NCBI GenBank assembly: GCA_020849425.1
Contig: JADLGH010000076.1
Coordinates: 1 to 36,590 of the forward strand
From: Candidatus Dadabacteria bacterium
GTDB lineage: Bacteria; Desulfobacterota_D; UBA1144; Nemesobacterales; UBA2774
Reading direction: 5' to 3'
Length of the DNA stretch: 36,590 nt
The notes under the pieces are model-generated. The model was not told where the DNA came from. It saw only the letters and a list, made by a program, of their open reading frames with translations, and did not search any database. Positions within the stretch are counted from its first letter, which is position 1; each line of letters begins with the position of its first letter. Below, one piece after another: positions 35,412 to 36,590 of the stretch. The position numbers and the translations under genes are program-made.

Positions 35412-36590
35412 CTAGCTGTACTTGCTCATATCGATGACATTACCCTTCGGAGTCCTTTCGTATTTTTTGTTCTTCTCGGAATACATAAGCTCGTCGGCCT
35501 TTAAAAGAAGCCTGTCGATGGTGCCGTTCGCGCCCGGGTCGTGGATGGCTATGCCGATGCTCATGGACAGCCTGTAGGGCCTCATGCCCTTGGCGTTATG
35601 CGCGTCGATGCTTTCGCGAAGCCGCTTTCTTATCGATTCCGCGCCCTTTCCGTCCGAGTCGGACGTGATGGCTACGAACTCGTCGCCGCTCACCCTCGCC
35701 GTCACGTCGGAATTCCGGAACGTCAGCTTCATGACGCCGGCGGCGTCGATGATAGCCTGGTCGCCGATGTTGTGGCCGAATGCGTCGTTTATCTGCTTAA
35801 GGCCGTCTATGTCGATGAGTATAAGAAGGGACTGCTCCCTTCTCCTCTCCGCCGCCTTTATGTGATGCTCGGCGAACGTGAGGAACCCCCTCCGGTTGTA
35901 AAGCCCCGTGAGGTCGTCCGTTATGGACAGGCTCCTGAGCCGCTCCTCCATCTTCTTCCTCTCGGTCACGTCGCGCGAGTTGACGACGACGCCGAGCCCC
36001 ATTTCGGCCGGGCAGAGCTTGCCGATGGACTCTATCGTAAGCCAGTAGCCTTCCTTGTGCCTTACGCGGAATTCCGCCGAATAGAGGCTGTCCTCGTTCT
36101 GGAGCCCCTCGGTGAACACGTCGAAGACGCGCGGGAAATCCTCGGGATGAACGAAGTCGAACACGCGCCTTCCGAGGAGCTCCTCGTCTTCGTACCCCAG
36201 TATACGGCGATGCGACGGGCTCACGTATTTCATCGTGCCGTCCACGTCGAGGATCGTAATGAGGTCGAGCACGTTTTCGATCATCAGCTTGAACCGCTCT
36301 TCCGTGCTCTTGAGGGCGTCGTCGGCTCTCTTCCTTTCGATCGCATATCTTATGGAGCGGACGAGGAGCCTGGCGTCCACCTGCCCCTTCATCAGATAGT
36401 CCTGCGCGCCCATCTGAACGGCCTTGAGCGCGAGATTTTCGTCGTCCGTGCCGGTGAGAACTATTATCGGGACTTCGGTCGCCCCCTTGATCGCCTGGAG
36501 CGTGTCGATGTTCCCGCTGTCGGGAAGGTCGAGGTCGAGCAGTATGAGATCTATCTCGCCCCCCTGCGCCCTGTCGAACCCGCCGGCGAA
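35412..36590 (-). CDS. REC-PAS-GGDEF diguanylate cyclase (N-terminus outside window)
   Basis: The reading frame stays open to the window edge; 392 residues are visible. It starts inside a receiver (LILLDLDLPDSGNIDT with the phospho-Asp, IIVLTGTDDE, MGAQDYLMKG), then has a PAS domain (~80-215) and a GGDEF domain (~225-385). The catalytic signature is SGDEF (in TARVSGDEFVAI) rather than GGDEF, with ILIDIDGLKQINDAFGH intact. The inhibitory c-di-GMP I-site RNSD lies five residues before it. It most likely makes c-di-GMP under receiver control with product inhibition. It is on the same strand as the hybrid kinase and upstream of it, separated by 339 bases. Confidence 0.92.
   Translation of the reverse strand, partial: FAGGFDRAQGGEIDLILLDLDLPDSGNIDTLQAIKGATEVPIIVLTGTDDENLALKAVQMGAQDYLMKGQVDARLLVRSIRYAIERKRADDALKSTEERFKLMIENVLDLITILDVDGTMKYVSPSHRRILGYEDEELLGRRVFDFVHPEDFPRVFDVFTEGLQNEDSLYSAEFRVRHKEGYWLTIESIGKLCPAEMGLGVVVNSRDVTERKKMEERLRSLSITDDLTGLYNRRGFLTFAEHHIKAAERRREQSLLILIDIDGLKQINDAFGHNIGDQAIIDAAGVMKLTFRNSDVTARVSGDEFVAITSDSDGKGAESIRKRLRESIDAHNAKGMRPYRLSMSIGIAIHDPGANGTIDRLLLKADELMYSEKNKKYERTPKGNVIDMSKYS

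Overview
The window looks like an ordinary, gene-dense chromosomal segment from a GC-rich bacterium, probably Gram-negative. It carries a membrane-anchored PpiD/SurA-type periplasmic foldase, a secreted lytic transglycosylase, SecA, and long multidomain PAS/REC signalling proteins. Coenzyme F420 genes (separate cofG and cofH rather than an actinobacterial fbiC fusion), a DUF4388-J-TPR protein and REC-PAS sensor proteins suggest a deltaproteobacterial/Desulfobacterota-like or neighbouring candidate lineage. This placement is an inference and the exact phylum cannot be fixed from the sequence. Base use is unusual: ATA is the dominant Ile codon despite high GC, and the only tRNA in the window is a CAU-anticodon tRNA with the features of tRNA-Ile2. 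No phage genes, transposases or CRISPR arrays are visible.

Layout. 1-2563: end of an arginine operon, argB (partial)-argD-argF with overlapping genes and a terminator. 2576-2906: a small secreted protein on the minus strand with a strong promoter. 3039-5508: a ClpX-like AAA+ ATPase lacking the zinc domain, overlapping rimO. 5599-9222 (minus): cofD-cofG-cofH for F420 biosynthesis with a clear promoter. 9386-14053: a PpiD-like foldase without a parvulin domain, then a 990-residue pseudo-receiver/DUF4388/J-domain/TPR protein and a terminator. 14091-17612: smc. 17668-21932: secA, a MoxR ATPase and a small membrane protein. 21947-22818: divergent phhB-like and folK. 22789-23467: a non-coding stretch with two perfect inverted DnaA boxes and several degenerate ones, then a set of repeated extragenic palindromic units. 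23468-25181 (minus): thiD-folD. 25259-26756: a cysteine-free DUF35-type OB-fold protein and a lytic transglycosylase. 26884-28714: tRNA(CAU), a coiled-coil zinc-ribbon protein, an RNase HI-family protein and the RNase P RNA, whose end abuts tyrS on the other strand. 28711-30020 (minus): tyrS. 30081-33100: hpt, yqeY and pepF. 33123-36590 (minus): two signalling proteins that share a homologous N-terminal receiver, a hybrid histidine kinase and a REC-PAS-GGDEF diguanylate cyclase cut by the window edge.

Functional themes are protein quality control and export (ClpX-like, PpiD-like, J-domain protein, SecA, PepF), one-carbon/pterin/thiamine/F420 cofactors (folK, folD, phhB, thiD, cofDGH), RNA processing and translation (rimO, rnpB, RNase HI, tyrS, tRNA, yqeY) and c-di-GMP/two-component signalling. 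Several genes (ppiD-like, folK, thiD, hpt) lack a Shine-Dalgarno and have a -10-like hexamer 5 to 8 bases before the start codon, suggesting leaderless transcripts. Non-ATG starts are common (TTG for argD, the J-domain protein, moxR and tyrS; GTG for folK, thiD, the RNase HI-family protein and hpt). I did not find a clear-cut novel multi-gene system. The best leads are the ClpX-like ATPase, the J-domain scaffold protein, the DnaA-box region and the degenerate family members.
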